64,000 nucleotides of DNA from an uncultured Chloroflexales bacterium (GTDB lineage Bacteria > Chloroflexota > Chloroflexia > Chloroflexales > Chloroflexaceae), in assembly GCA_937918935.1 (NCBI GenBank), contig CAKZSI010000057.1, positions 1 to 64,000 on the forward strand, given 5' to 3'. Position numbers and translations under genes: made by a program. Position 1 is the first letter of the stretch. Each line of letters begins with the position of its first letter. The notes beneath the pieces are model-generated. The model was given only the letters and a program-made list of their open reading frames with translations. It did not search any database and was not told the origin of the DNA. Positions 35,637 through 44,290 of the stretch are shown one piece after another.

Positions 35637-38600
35637 TTACTCTTCGCCGTGCTCGGGTGCCAGGGCCGGGTTAGGGTTCCATACCCGCGCCAGGTAACTC
35701 GTGCGCGGCAACGTGTTGAGCAGGCCGAGCACCGTGTAGTTGTGCGGCTGCGCCTTATATCTGGTGACTTTGCTCTCCGGGTTGTTAATGTCGCCGAAGA
35801 TGATCGCCTGGGTCGGGCAGGCCTGCTGGCATGCAGTGATCACCTCGCCGTCCTCGATCGGGCGATTCCCCTGCACCCTGGCCTTCGTTCGTACCGCAAC
35901 GATCCGCTGGACGCAGTAACTGCACTTCTCCATCACGCCCCGGTTGCGCACCGTCACCTCGGGGTTGCGCATCAGCTTCAGACTCGGCTCCTCCAGATCC
36001 TGGTACTGGAAGAAGTTGAAGCGGCGCACCTTGTAGGGGCAGTTGTTGGAGCAGTACTTGGTGCCCACGCAGCGGTTATAGACCATATTGTTGAGACCCT
36101 CGGCATCGTGGACGGTCGCGACCACGGGGCAGACCAGTTCGCACGGGGCCTGCTCGCAGTGCTGGCAGGTCATGGGCATCATGTAGGTTTCAGGGTTGTC
36201 GAAGTTGGACCCGGCGAAGTAGCGGTCAATGCGGATCCAGTGCATCTCGCGGCCACGGGCGACTTCGCTCTTGCCCACGATAGGGATGTTGTTTTCGGCC
36301 TGACAGGCGACCACGCAGGCATTGCAGCCGATGCAGGCGGTCAGGTCAATGGTCATGCCCCACTGGTTGCCTGCCGAGTAGTCAAAACCGGGCAGATTGC
36401 CGGGGAGCAGGCTGATGTAGCCATCAGCGCCCGGGCCGGGGGTCTCCTTGCCGTACTCCTCCAGGTAGACCTCGCGGGAGATGTATTTGGGATCAGCCCT
36501 GAAACGTTCGAACTCCCCGGCGCGCACAATATCGCGCCCCTCGAGCGTCCAGTGGTCCTGAGTGCTGACCAGTGGATAGGTCCCGCCGGGCACGCTCACC
36601 TCTACCTGGTCGCTGAACCAGGGCGCCTCGCTGCTGCGCAGGGCGTAGGTGTTGAAGCCGGTGTTGGCCGCCACGCGACCGGCCTCTTCGCCGCGGCCAT
36701 AGCCCAGAGTGACAGTGATGGTGTTCTCGGCGTGGCCCGGCACGATCCAGATCGGCAAAGTGAGGGCGCGCCCCTGGTGGCGCAGTTCGATCAGCGTGCC
36801 ATTGGCGCGGCTCAACCGCTCCAGGGCCCACTGGCTGGCCGCGTTGTCGGGCGAGGCCAGGTCCTCGAGGGTGAAGGGCAGGTTGAGCAGGCGGATGGCC
36901 GTGCCGGGGCTGACCAGGGCCGCGTTGTCCCAGGTGAGCTTGGTCATAGGGCGCGGCAGTTCCTGGAGCCAGCCGTTGTTGGCGTAGCGGCCATCCCAGA
37001 TCGCCGGGTCGGGGCGGAAGATCAGTTCCAGGCCCTCGCTGGCGGGCGGCAGGCTGTAGGTGACATCGGCCCGGGGCGTGACCGTCCGGGCGGGCAGGGC
37101 GGTGCCGGGCACGACGCCGTTGTTCAGGCTGCCACGGAAGAAATTGTCGAACTCCGTCCCCTCGAAGCCGCTCTGCTGCTGCCAGTAGGCGCGCACCATG
37201 TCGTAGGAAGTCTGGCCGCTCTGACCGAGCATTACGGCCAGGAGTTCGTGGGCAGTGCGTCCGCCGTAGAGGGGCAGGATCAGCGGCTGGATAATCGTCG
37301 CCGTGCCGTCGTAGGCGCGAATATCGCTCCAACTTTCCAGCGTGTGGCAAAGGGGGATGAACCAGTCGGCCAGTGCGGCGGTTTCGTCGTTGTAGAAGTT
37401 GAGCGCGGCCCTGAAGCGCGCCTTGCTCATGGCGTCGGCGAAGTTCAGGTCCGCCGGGGCGGTAAAGACGGGGTTGGCGTCAATGATCACCAGCACCTCG
37501 ACGGCGCCGGCATTGAGGTCGTTCACCAGGTCGCGCAGGGCGGCGACCTGGTCGCCGGGGCGGGCCGCCACTGCATCGGTGTACTCCACGGTGACACCGA
37601 CGGCGCCGAGGGCCGCGTTGATGGCGTGGGCCAGGGCATGCACCACCGGCGGCTGCCACTCGCCAACCACCACCACCCCTTCGGAACCGGCCGCCCGGAG
37701 GTCGGCGATCAGCGCGTCGAGGAACGGGCGCGCCTCCTCGGGCAGGGTGGCGCGGGGGGCGTTGGGCACGCCCAGGCCCGCAGCGATGTAGGCCGCCGCC
37801 GCGCCAACCTCGCCGGCCTTGAGCCGCAGGCGGTGGTCGGCCACCACGCCGGTGTTGGAGAAGACCGGCTCGATGGCGTAGAGGCGGCTGATCTCGGTCG
37901 TATCCTTAAGCACGCGCCGGCGGCTGATCCAGTCGCGAGCGTAGCGCGCCCGCGCCGCGGGGTCCTGCAACACATCGCTATCGAGGGAGACAATCACCCG
38001 CGCGCGGTCGAGGCGGTAGCGCGTCTCCACCACCTCGCCGAAGGCCAGCCGCGCGCCTTCGTAGGTGTTCGAGCGCCCCACGGGGTCGTACTGCACCCAC
38101 TTCGCGCCGGGGAAGGTGGCGAGCAACTCCTCGAACTGCGCCGTCAGGGTTGGCGAGGTAATCGTCGGGGTCAAGACGCGCAGGCCCTGGCCCTGCAGGC
38201 CCCGCTGTAACTGCATCACCTGGCCGAAGGTGAGGAGGAACTGTTCCCAGGTGCTGATCCGCCCGCTGTTGAGGACCGTCTCGGGCCGGTCGGGGTCGTA
38301 GAGCTGGAGGATCTCGGCCTGGGCGAACAGGTCGGTGGCGCCCAGACTGGCGGGATGGTTGGGATTGCCCTCGATCTTAATCGGGCGCCCATCGTAATTC
38401 TTAACCGCCACGCCGAGGCCAAAGCCCTCGAAGCTGGTGGCCGTCGCGTAGTAGAGGGGAATACCCGGCTCCTGATTATACGGGGCGCGGGCGAAGGGGG
38501 CCACCAGTTCCTGGGGTTGCTTGATGGCGAAGGTGCACCCGGAGAGGCCCGCCAGCGCCAGCGACGCGCCCATCAGCTTGAGAAAGGTGCGGCGGGTTAC

Positions 38601-38780
38601 GGGATCGGCTGACAGTTCCGCGGCCCCGGCGGGGAACTCGCGGCGTAGCAACTCCTGAAACGCGGGCGTATCCGCCAGTTCGTCGAGCGAGCGCCAGAAC
38701 TGTTTGCCGCGGGCGGCTTGCAGGCGAGCGCGGATGGCACGAAGCTCTTGCTCGGTCGCATGAAGGGTGATGTCACTCAT
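35637..38780 (-). CDS. actB: Alternative complex III iron-sulfur/molybdopterin-like subunit (ActB)
   Basis: A 1047-aa protein: an N-terminal extension, a Tat-type signal (RRTFLKLMGASLALAGLSGC, twin Arg at 63-64), a long domain related to molybdopterin oxidoreductases (about 85-780) and a C-terminal ferredoxin-like domain (about 800-1000) with four cysteine clusters: CIGCNACVVAC, CQHCEQAPCELVC, CVGTKYCSNNC and CSYC...CQQAC. The last cluster supports binding of several Fe-S centres. In known ActB the molybdopterin-like domain has no cofactor. It is the first gene of the leftward operon, with an extended -10 about 80 bases upstream. Confidence 0.93.
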   Translation of the reverse strand: MSDITLHATEQELRAIRARLQAARGKQFWRSLDELADTPAFQELLRREFPAGAAELSADPVTRRTFLKLMGASLALAGLSGCTFAIKQPQELVAPFARAPYNQEPGIPLYYATATSFEGFGLGVAVKNYDGRPIKIEGNPNHPASLGATDLFAQAEILQLYDPDRPETVLNSGRISTWEQFLLTFGQVMQLQRGLQGQGLRVLTPTITSPTLTAQFEELLATFPGAKWVQYDPVGRSNTYEGARLAFGEVVETRYRLDRARVIVSLDSDVLQDPAARARYARDWISRRRVLKDTTEISRLYAIEPVFSNTGVVADHRLRLKAGEVGAAAAYIAAGLGVPNAPRATLPEEARPFLDALIADLRAAGSEGVVVVGEWQPPVVHALAHAINAALGAVGVTVEYTDAVAARPGDQVAALRDLVNDLNAGAVEVLVIIDANPVFTAPADLNFADAMSKARFRAALNFYNDETAALADWFIPLCHTLESWSDIRAYDGTATIIQPLILPLYGGRTAHELLAVMLGQSGQTSYDMVRAYWQQQSGFEGTEFDNFFRGSLNNGVVPGTALPARTVTPRADVTYSLPPASEGLELIFRPDPAIWDGRYANNGWLQELPRPMTKLTWDNAALVSPGTAIRLLNLPFTLEDLASPDNAASQWALERLSRANGTLIELRHQGRALTLPIWIVPGHAENTITVTLGYGRGEEAGRVAANTGFNTYALRSSEAPWFSDQVEVSVPGGTYPLVSTQDHWTLEGRDIVRAGEFERFRADPKYISREVYLEEYGKETPGPGADGYISLLPGNLPGFDYSAGNQWGMTIDLTACIGCNACVVACQAENNIPIVGKSEVARGREMHWIRIDRYFAGSNFDNPETYMMPMTCQHCEQAPCELVCPVVATVHDAEGLNNMVYNRCVGTKYCSNNCPYKVRRFNFFQYQDLEEPSLKLMRNPEVTVRNRGVMEKCSYCVQRIVAVRTKARVQGNRPIEDGEVITACQQACPTQAIIFGDINNPESKVTRYKAQPHNYTVLGLLNTLPRTSYLARVWNPNPALAPEHGEE

Positions 38781-38861
38781 CGGCAGCAGCCAGACTAGAC
38801 AGTGTGACGGCGGGCGTCGGCGCGGCAGTTTGTGATTTCTGGAACGAGTTTATTCGCCTGA

Positions 38862-38870
38862 ATTATACCA
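38862..38870 (-). promoter_or_regulatory. Promoter of the act-cox operon
   Basis: On the minus strand TGG followed by TATAAT (perfect -10 at 38867 to 38862), about 82 bases before the actB ATG. No clear -35. Confidence 0.6.
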
Positions 38871-39294
38871 GCCCCGTGACTGCTGGTGACGGCGGAAAAG
38901 ATATCTGTTGAGCCTGATTGATCTGCTGGCGAGGAATAGAAATGCAACAGCAGCGTAGTCGGACAGGGTCGGAACAGGAGGAGCGCGCAGTTGCGTCGGG
39001 ATGCTTTCTTTTGCAGGGCGATTGTAGCACACCAGCGCAGGAGGCTGCAAGTCGGGATCGCTCGGTAACTATTCAGACTTCGGGGAAGGGAATCATCGGA
39101 TGCAGCCGCCCTGGCTGAGGCCGCGGCGCATGCGTTGCAGAGATTGAGTCCGCACGCGCCCGGTCGCCCGGTCCGGTGCTCTCTCTGCCATGACGTATGC
39201 GGGCGAGATGCCCGTGCTCCCGGGGTGTAGCGCGCCCTCGTTCGCCAGATAATGTGCGAACATACACTCGGTCGAAAGTCCGAGCCGCCCGCGG
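38871..39294. other. Intergenic stretch, no feature recognised
   Basis: Non-coding between divergent transcription units; no reading frame with protein-like composition. A partial LexA-like sequence (CGAACATACACTCG) at about 39257-39270 was noted but is weak. Confidence 0.4.
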
Positions 39295-39323
39295 TTGACA
39301 ACCCCCCGGCGGCGTGCTATCCT
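39295..39323 (+). promoter_or_regulatory. Strong sigma-70-type promoter of a candidate ncRNA
   Basis: TTGACA at 39295-39300, 17-base spacer, TATCCT at 39318-39323 with TGC directly before it. Among the best -35/-10 combinations in the window. Confidence 0.75.
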
Positions 39324-39329
39324 TTCCCC

Positions 39330-39627
39330 AGTGAAGTGTACCGGCCACAGGGCCGGAGCGATGTGGAAGCGTGACTTCCGCGAAAGTGCAGGCTAGAGAT
39401 GATCCTCACCATCACCAGAGTCGGCCTCGCCGACGGGAGCCTCCCGGCTCGGGCCAGGATCGCCGCCTGCGCCTGCATCCGGGGAGTACATCTGCCCACA
39501 TCTAACCTGCTCAGGAGCTGACCAGCGCTCCAGATACGTGAGCACAGGGCTGTGGGCGGCTGAACAAGCGCCCACAGCCCCTTCCATTTCCTGGGGGGCC
39601 GTGGCGCGCAGCGACCACGGCCCCTTT
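39330..39627 (+). ncRNA. Candidate structured non-coding RNA ending in two terminator-like hairpins
   Basis: About 300 bases following the promoter contain many short hairpins (for example GGAAGCGTGACTTCC near 39366 and GTCGGCCTCGCCGAC near 39419) and end in two perfect stems: 39547-39558 with 39569-39580 (12 bp) and 39595-39604 with 39615-39624 (10 bp, followed by TTT). I could not match it to RNase P, tmRNA, SRP, 6S RNA or a known riboswitch. Tiny frames within it (12 codons from 39361; 40 codons from 39399) lack good ribosome-binding sites, though a leader peptide with attenuation is an alternative explanation. It lies upstream of a small ORF and rsgA. Confidence 0.5.
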
Positions 39628-39714
39628 GCGTCGCCGGTCACCTCCCCTTCAAGGCGCGGACGGCAGGGTACGCCAGATGACGGAAGCGTCGCTTGATCAC
39701 TAAGGAACGTTGCA

Positions 39715-40008
39715 ATGACACCGCGCGAACCTGAAACCGCACGAACGTCACCGGAATCGATGCCAACCGCTGCTCGCGGCCCGGCCGCGACCCGCAAGGG
39801 GAGAGCAACTGTGATTATTCTCGACCGAGACGGCTCGTTGCGCCACTACGATCCCGGGCATGCCAGGCTCGAGGCGGAGGGCGCCCAGGTGACCCTCAGC
39901 GAGCCTGAGGCCCAAACCGGTCTGCTTGACCGGCTGATACACTTTGCGTTTGACGTGCTCGGCGTCAATAGTCTGGAGATCCGTGTCAATGAGCGCCCGG
40001 AACGTTGA
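39715..40008 (+). CDS. Small hypothetical protein
   Basis: A 97-aa protein. The ATG at 39715 follows AAGGAA (39702-39707) by 7 bases; a GTG in the middle (codon starting VIILDRDGS, after GGGGAGAG) is an alternative start giving about 66 residues. The N-terminal 30 residues are Pro/Ala/Arg-rich; the C-terminal part (GLLDRLIHFAFDVLGVNSLEIRVNE) looks folded. No family recognised. It follows the candidate ncRNA and precedes rsgA on the same strand. Confidence 0.5.
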   Translation: MTPREPETARTSPESMPTAARGPAATRKGRATVIILDRDGSLRHYDPGHARLEAEGAQVTLSEPEAQTGLLDRLIHFAFDVLGVNSLEIRVNERPER

Positions 40009-40019
40009 GGGGAACTGGT

Positions 40020-40135
40020 CCTCATCCACCTCCTCTCTGCCGCCACTGGAGCGGGAGGGGGCGCTGAGCGCAGCAAGGCGGGGGAGGGTGGCCGTGCCCG
40101 CTCCTCCCCCCCCCCCGGCAGATGGAGCGAGGGGT
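40020..40135. repeat. Family B GC palindrome upstream of rsgA
   Basis: Purine/pyrimidine-run inverted repeat (CCTCCTCTCTGCCGCC...GGAGCGGGAGGG) similar to copies at 20102 and 62441; it interrupts the space between the small ORF and rsgA. Confidence 0.45.
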
Positions 40136-40192
40136 AGCACAACCCTCCCGCTTGTCCCGGGCAATCCCGGGTTCTGCGCGCCCCGGCCCGCC

Positions 40193-41239
40193 ATGATGGA
40201 GTGGTCCGGGGCGCCCGGGGTTCCCTGCGCCCCGGACCGCGAGCGCCTTTCGGAGGCGCCAGGTGCGGTTACTGGGGGGGCGGACGTGTTGCCCCAGGAT
40301 GCCAGCGTCCCCGCGGCGCCCGGTCGCCCTGGCCGCCTGATCGGCACCGTGCTCCGCGCCCAGAGCGGCTTCTTCCGCGTGCAAACCGAGATGGGCCTGG
40401 TAGAGTGTACTTTGCGGGGCCGCTTGAAGAAGGAGCGCCAGCATACCGACATCGTGGTGATCGGCGATCAGGTGGAGATCAGCCTGGTTGGTCCGGGACG
40501 GGGCGCCATCGAGGCGGTCCTGCCCCGGCGCACGCGCCTGGCCCGCCGCGCCGCCGGCGCCCGCGGCGCATATAAAGAGGATGTGCTGGTCGCTAATGTG
40601 GGCCAGGTGCTCCTCGTTTTTGCCTGTGATGCCCCGCCCTTTACCCCGCGCATGCTCGACCGCTACCTGGTGATCTGCGAACACAGCGGCCTGGAGGCGC
40701 TCATCGTCGCCACCAAGGTCGATCTGGTGGGCATGGAGCGGGCCCATACGCTGTTTGCCCCCTATGCCCGCATCGGGTATCCGGTCATCTACGTCTCAAC
40801 CGTGAACGGGCTGGGCGTTGACCAGGTGCGGGCCGTCCTCGATGGGAAGATCAGCGTCGTTACCGGCAAGTCGGGGGTGGGCAAGTCGAGCCTGTTGAAC
40901 GCCGTACAGCCCGGTCTGAACCTGGCGACCGCCGCGGTGAGCGCCCAGTTGAACAAGGGGCGCCACACCACCACCGTCGCCGAACTGATCCCCCTCACCA
41001 CCCCTCGCGGCGGCTACGTGGCCGACACGCCGGGCATCCGCGAGATCGGTCTCTGGCAGTTGTCTCCCGAGGATCTGGACTGGTGCTTCCGCGAGATGCG
41101 GCCCTTTCTGGGGCGCTGTTTCTTCGCCGGATGCACCCACGTGCACGAGCCTGACTGCGCGGTGCGCGCCGCTGTCGCCGCGGGCGCCATCAGCCCGGAA
41201 CGCTACGAGAGCTACGTGCGGCTGCGAGAAGAAGGGTAG
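40193..41239 (+). CDS. rsgA: Ribosome small-subunit GTPase RsgA
   Basis: Circularly permuted GTPase that assists late 30S maturation. After an OB-fold domain (GTVLRAQSGFFRVQTEMGLVECTLRGRLKK), the G motifs occur in the permuted order typical of the family: TKVD (G4), GKSGVGKSSLLN (G1) and DTPGIRE (G3). The C-terminal zinc site is CFFAGCTHVHEPDC. The start is unclear: ATG at 40193 lacks a ribosome-binding site, while GTG at 40286 is preceded by a G-run and would remove a non-conserved Pro-rich N-terminus of 31 residues. Confidence 0.92.
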   Translation: MMEWSGAPGVPCAPDRERLSEAPGAVTGGADVLPQDASVPAAPGRPGRLIGTVLRAQSGFFRVQTEMGLVECTLRGRLKKERQHTDIVVIGDQVEISLVGPGRGAIEAVLPRRTRLARRAAGARGAYKEDVLVANVGQVLLVFACDAPPFTPRMLDRYLVICEHSGLEALIVATKVDLVGMERAHTLFAPYARIGYPVIYVSTVNGLGVDQVRAVLDGKISVVTGKSGVGKSSLLNAVQPGLNLATAAVSAQLNKGRHTTTVAELIPLTTPRGGYVADTPGIREIGLWQLSPEDLDWCFREMRPFLGRCFFAGCTHVHEPDCAVRAAVAAGAISPERYESYVRLREEG

Positions 41240-41251
41240 CCCGGTTCGTTG

Positions 41252-42094
41252 CTACACTTCCACAATCTCCCCCTCGCGGGCGGCGTCGAGATCGAGGCGC
41301 TGCCCGCCCGCGGCGAGTTCGCCGCGGCAGCGCGCCACCAGCGCGTCCACGTCGTCGTCGGTGCGGGTCGGCGCGTGGTGATAGAGGTACAACCGCCCGA
41401 CCCTGGCTTCCAGCGCCAGTTCGATGGCGTCTTCTACCCGGCTGTGGCCGTAGTCGCGCACGGCCTCCCCGCGCAGGTAGGGCGCGCTATGGATGAGCAC
41501 CTCGGCGTCGCGCGCGAAGCCGACCGCCTCGCGCCAGATGGCGTCATCGGTGTAGCGCGCGTCGGTGATGTAGACCAGTGCGCGGCCGGCCTCCTCCACC
41601 CGGTAGGCCCAGATCGGTGAGTGGGCGTGCCGCGACAGCGGCATCCCCTGCACCGTCAACTGGCCAACCTGGAACGGCTCCGCCGGGACGGGGTGGAAGC
41701 TGTGGGTGGCGGCGATATGGGCCAGTCCAGACACTGGCGAGTAGACCGGGGCGAGCATGGTGTCATAGATCATTTCCAACGACCCACGGGCACTGTCGGG
41801 GCCGTAGATCCGCAGGTGGTTGCCTGGAACGTGCACGATCCCCGGAAAGGGCAGGCCGAGGAAGTGATCCCAGTAGGTGTGGGTGATCAGCATGGTCAAC
41901 TCACCGCGCCCGTCGCGGAAGTCACCGGCCATGAGCGCGGCGCCCAACTCGCAAAAGCCGGTGCCGCTGTCGAGCACCAGCAACTCGCCGTTGGCGCCGC
42001 GCAACGATACACAGCAGGTATTGCCGCCGTAGCGCAGGAAGGGCGCACCGGGTGTGGGCACGTAGCCACGCACCCCCCAGAATTGCGCCTTCAT
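41252..42094 (-). CDS. Metallo-beta-lactamase-fold protein with altered metal motif
   Basis: A 280-aa MBL-fold hydrolase, paralogous to the upstream gene. The fold is clear (GVRGYVPTPG; YGGNTCCVSL; LDSGTGFCELG), but the usual HxHxDH metal motif reads H72-T-Y74-W-D76-H77, so the second histidine is tyrosine; downstream ligands (SRHAHSP; ITDARYTDD; YLYHH) look present. Relatives include RNase Z-like and cyclic-nucleotide phosphodiesterase-type proteins. Its ATG overlaps the stop of the paralogue by ATGA. Confidence 0.83.
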   Translation of the reverse strand: MKAQFWGVRGYVPTPGAPFLRYGGNTCCVSLRGANGELLVLDSGTGFCELGAALMAGDFRDGRGELTMLITHTYWDHFLGLPFPGIVHVPGNHLRIYGPDSARGSLEMIYDTMLAPVYSPVSGLAHIAATHSFHPVPAEPFQVGQLTVQGMPLSRHAHSPIWAYRVEEAGRALVYITDARYTDDAIWREAVGFARDAEVLIHSAPYLRGEAVRDYGHSRVEDAIELALEARVGRLYLYHHAPTRTDDDVDALVARCRGELAAGGQRLDLDAAREGEIVEV

Positions 42095-43005
42095 TGCGGC
42101 CCCCCTTTCAACAGCAGGCGCCCTTCCGCCGCCGCACTCACCGCCAACCCGGGCCTGGCCGCCGCCCGTTGTGCAGCGACAATCGCGTCGAGTTCCGCGT
42201 CGCTACGGCGCGGATCGTGGTGAAAGAGCAGCAGTTCCCGCACCCTGGCCGCCTCGGCGATCTCGCGGGCCTGGCTGGCGGTGCTGTGACCCCAGTGCGG
42301 AAACCGGGCATACTCCTGATCGGTAAACTGCGCATCGTACAGCAGCCAGTCGGCCCCCTGCGCCAGTTCGATCACCCGCGTGCGCATCTCGGCCAGGGCG
42401 CGAGCCTCGGCGCCATTGCCCGCGCCGGGCGCACCGGTCCACTCGATGTGTTCATCGCCGAACAGCACGGTGTGAAAGGGGCCGGTGTCGGGAATGAACA
42501 CCAGCGTGTCCGCGCCGCTCTCCAGCCGGTAGGCCAGGGCGCGATAGGGATGATTGGCCTGCGCAGTACGCACCCGCACCGGTCCAAGCTCGAACGCACC
42601 GCCTACGTGGATCTCGTAAAAGCGCAACTCGGCGCGCAGATCCTCCAGACCGACCGGAAAGAGCGGATTGCCAAGCGCGTTGGCGATGGTGGCCCGCAGG
42701 CTGGCCTGGGTGCGGCTCAGGCCATAGATGTTCAGATGCCAGCCTGCGGAATAGATGGGGGCGAAGAACGGAAAGCCGATGATGTGATCCCAGTGGGTAT
42801 GGGTGATCAGCAGGTCAAGCTGGCGTGGCGCGCCGGGTTCCCGTATCAGCGCTTCCCCCAGCAGGCGCATCCCCGTCCCGGCGTCAAGAATAATGCAGCG
42901 GTTCTCCGCGCGCACCTCTACGCAGGTGGTATTACCCCCGTAGCGCAACACATCGGCCCGGGCCACCGGATACGAGCCGCGGGTGCCCCAGATTCGCGCG
43001 AACAT
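42091..43005 (-). CDS. Metallo-beta-lactamase-fold hydrolase
   Basis: A 304-aa MBL-fold protein with the intact motif H69-T-H71-W-D73-H74, then ANHPYRALAYRL, IPDTGPFH and a C-terminal LLLFHHDP. The opening GTRGSYPVARADVLRYGGNTTCVEV is the signature of a group often fused to receiver or cyclic-nucleotide domains in Chloroflexota and cyanobacteria. The ATG at 43005 is chosen; upstream in-frame sequence is repeat-derived. It is translationally coupled to its altered paralogue, so the two may form a heteromer; that is inference. Confidence 0.86.
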   Translation of the reverse strand: MFARIWGTRGSYPVARADVLRYGGNTTCVEVRAENRCIILDAGTGMRLLGEALIREPGAPRQLDLLITHTHWDHIIGFPFFAPIYSAGWHLNIYGLSRTQASLRATIANALGNPLFPVGLEDLRAELRFYEIHVGGAFELGPVRVRTAQANHPYRALAYRLESGADTLVFIPDTGPFHTVLFGDEHIEWTGAPGAGNGAEARALAEMRTRVIELAQGADWLLYDAQFTDQEYARFPHWGHSTASQAREIAEAARVRELLLFHHDPRRSDAELDAIVAAQRAAARPGLAVSAAAEGRLLLKGGPQ

Positions 43006-43065
43006 GGTCGGAATGCTCCAGTGAACGCGATACGACCCTGATTGACGATTTGAACAGGCGCGAGC

Positions 43066-43330
43066 ACCCGCTCTCAGGTGCAGAGTTTCGCGCGAGAGGG
43101 GTTTTCTGCATCCGAATGCGCCTACGACCCTCACCCTCCGCACCTTAACCGGTGCATCCGGCAAGTCCTGTTACACGAAAGGGCTGGCAGGCGGGTTTCT
43201 GGGAGGCGTTGCCATCCCAGATCCTCCCGTTCGAGAACTTGCCCCCTCAACCCCTCTCAGGTGTACGGTTTTTCGCGCGAGACGGGGTTTTCTGCATTCT
43301 GATGCGCTTACAATCCTCCTCCTCCCTACC
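43066..43330. repeat. Pair of diverged direct repeats of about 70 bp
   Basis: CTCTCAGGTG...TTTCGCGCGAGA followed by GGGGTTTTCTGCAT and GATGCGC-type sequence occurs at about 43071-43140 and again at about 43255-43325. Non-coding; the copies are about 80 per cent alike by eye. Confidence 0.55.
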
Positions 43331-43431
43331 CGCTTCTCCCTGAGCGGGCGAGAGGGGGCAGTTGAACCTTCCAGTGCCCCGGGACGTAACCCGGGGTGGA
43401 ACGCTCGCCGTTCCTCGCATGCCCATCAAAA

Positions 43432-43440
43432 TGGTATGAT
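43432..43440 (+). promoter_or_regulatory. Extended -10 for the LLM oxidoreductase gene
   Basis: TGGTATGAT 36 bases before the ATG at 43476; identical to the sequence at 10741. Confidence 0.5.
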
Positions 43441-43475
43441 ACCACTGCAAGATGACAGTCTGGAAAGGAACGGGC

Positions 43476-44243
43476 ATGCCGCGCATTCGTATCGGGGTGC
43501 AGTTGCACCCGCAGCATACCACCTGGGAGTCATTCGCCGCCGCCGTGCGCCACGCCGAGGCCCTGGGGGTGGACACCGTCTGGAACTGGGACCACTTCTT
43601 TCCACTCTATGGCGATCCCCAGGGCAGCCACTTTGAAGGTTGGACGCTGCTCACGGCCATGGCGATGATCACCTCGCGGGTCGAGGTCGGCTGTCTGGTG
43701 ACCTGCAACAGCTACCGCAACCCGGCCCTGCTCTCGAACATGGCCAAAACGGTGGACCACATCTCCGGCGGGCGGCTCATCCTGGGGATGGGTGCGGGCT
43801 GGTTCGAGCGCGATTACAAAGAGTACGGCTACCCTTTTGGCGCCGCGGCGGATCGCCTGCGGGCACTGAAAGAGGCCCTGCCGGTCATCAAGCGGCGCTG
43901 GGAGGTGGACGTGCCGCCGCCGACCCGCCCCATCCCCATCCTCATTGGCGGCGGCGGCGAGAAGGTCACCCTGCGGCTGGTCGCCCGCTATGCCCAGATG
44001 TGGCACAGCTTCAGCACCCTGGCCACTATCGGGCACAAGAGCGCCGTGCTGGAGCAGTGGTGCGCCGAGATCGGGCGCGATCCACGCGAGATTGAGCGCA
44101 GCGTCACCCCGCGGCCCGGCGAGAGCCTGGACGCCTATGTGGCCGCCGGGGTGACCCACTTCATCTACGGGATGGGCGAACCCTGGGATTTCGCGCCGGT
44201 TGAAGCGGCGCTCCGCTGGCGCGACGGACGGGGCGCTGGTTAA
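43476..44243 (+). CDS. LLM-class flavin-dependent oxidoreductase (probable F420-type)
   Basis: A 255-aa TIM-barrel oxidoreductase of the luciferase-like superfamily. The segments HAEALGVDTVWNWDHFFPLYG, EVGCLVTCNSYRNPALLSNMAKTVDHISGGRLILGMGAGWFERDYKEYGYPFG and RPIPILIGGGGEKVTLRLVARYAQMWH match F420-dependent members. The short length lacks part of the usual C-terminal region. The ATG at 43476 follows AAAGGAA (43464-43470, 5-base spacer). Substrate unknown. Confidence 0.86.
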   Translation: MPRIRIGVQLHPQHTTWESFAAAVRHAEALGVDTVWNWDHFFPLYGDPQGSHFEGWTLLTAMAMITSRVEVGCLVTCNSYRNPALLSNMAKTVDHISGGRLILGMGAGWFERDYKEYGYPFGAAADRLRALKEALPVIKRRWEVDVPPPTRPIPILIGGGGEKVTLRLVARYAQMWHSFSTLATIGHKSAVLEQWCAEIGRDPREIERSVTPRPGESLDAYVAAGVTHFIYGMGEPWDFAPVEAALRWRDGRGAG

Positions 44244-44290
44244 CGATTATTTTCAGCGTAGCCCTGGACCGTCACGGCAGGCGACAGATC

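Noticed and set aside
34929-38210. A 1093-codon open frame on the plus strand across actB, actE and actA
   Set aside because: It is the mirror of genuine minus-strand genes with heme and Fe-S motifs; its composition (Gly/His/Arg/Val-rich) is typical of a high-GC shadow frame.
39257-39270. Possible LexA-like operator CGAACATACACTCG
   Set aside because: Only one half-site fits the CGAAC/GTTCG pattern and no SOS gene follows directly.
38795-39301. A 168-codon minus-strand frame upstream of actB
   Set aside because: No protein-like pattern, overlaps the operon promoter and has no start signal.
39399-39521. A 40-codon frame inside the candidate ncRNA
   Set aside because: No ribosome-binding site, mixed composition and overlap with stable hairpins; kept only as an alternative to the ncRNA interpretation.
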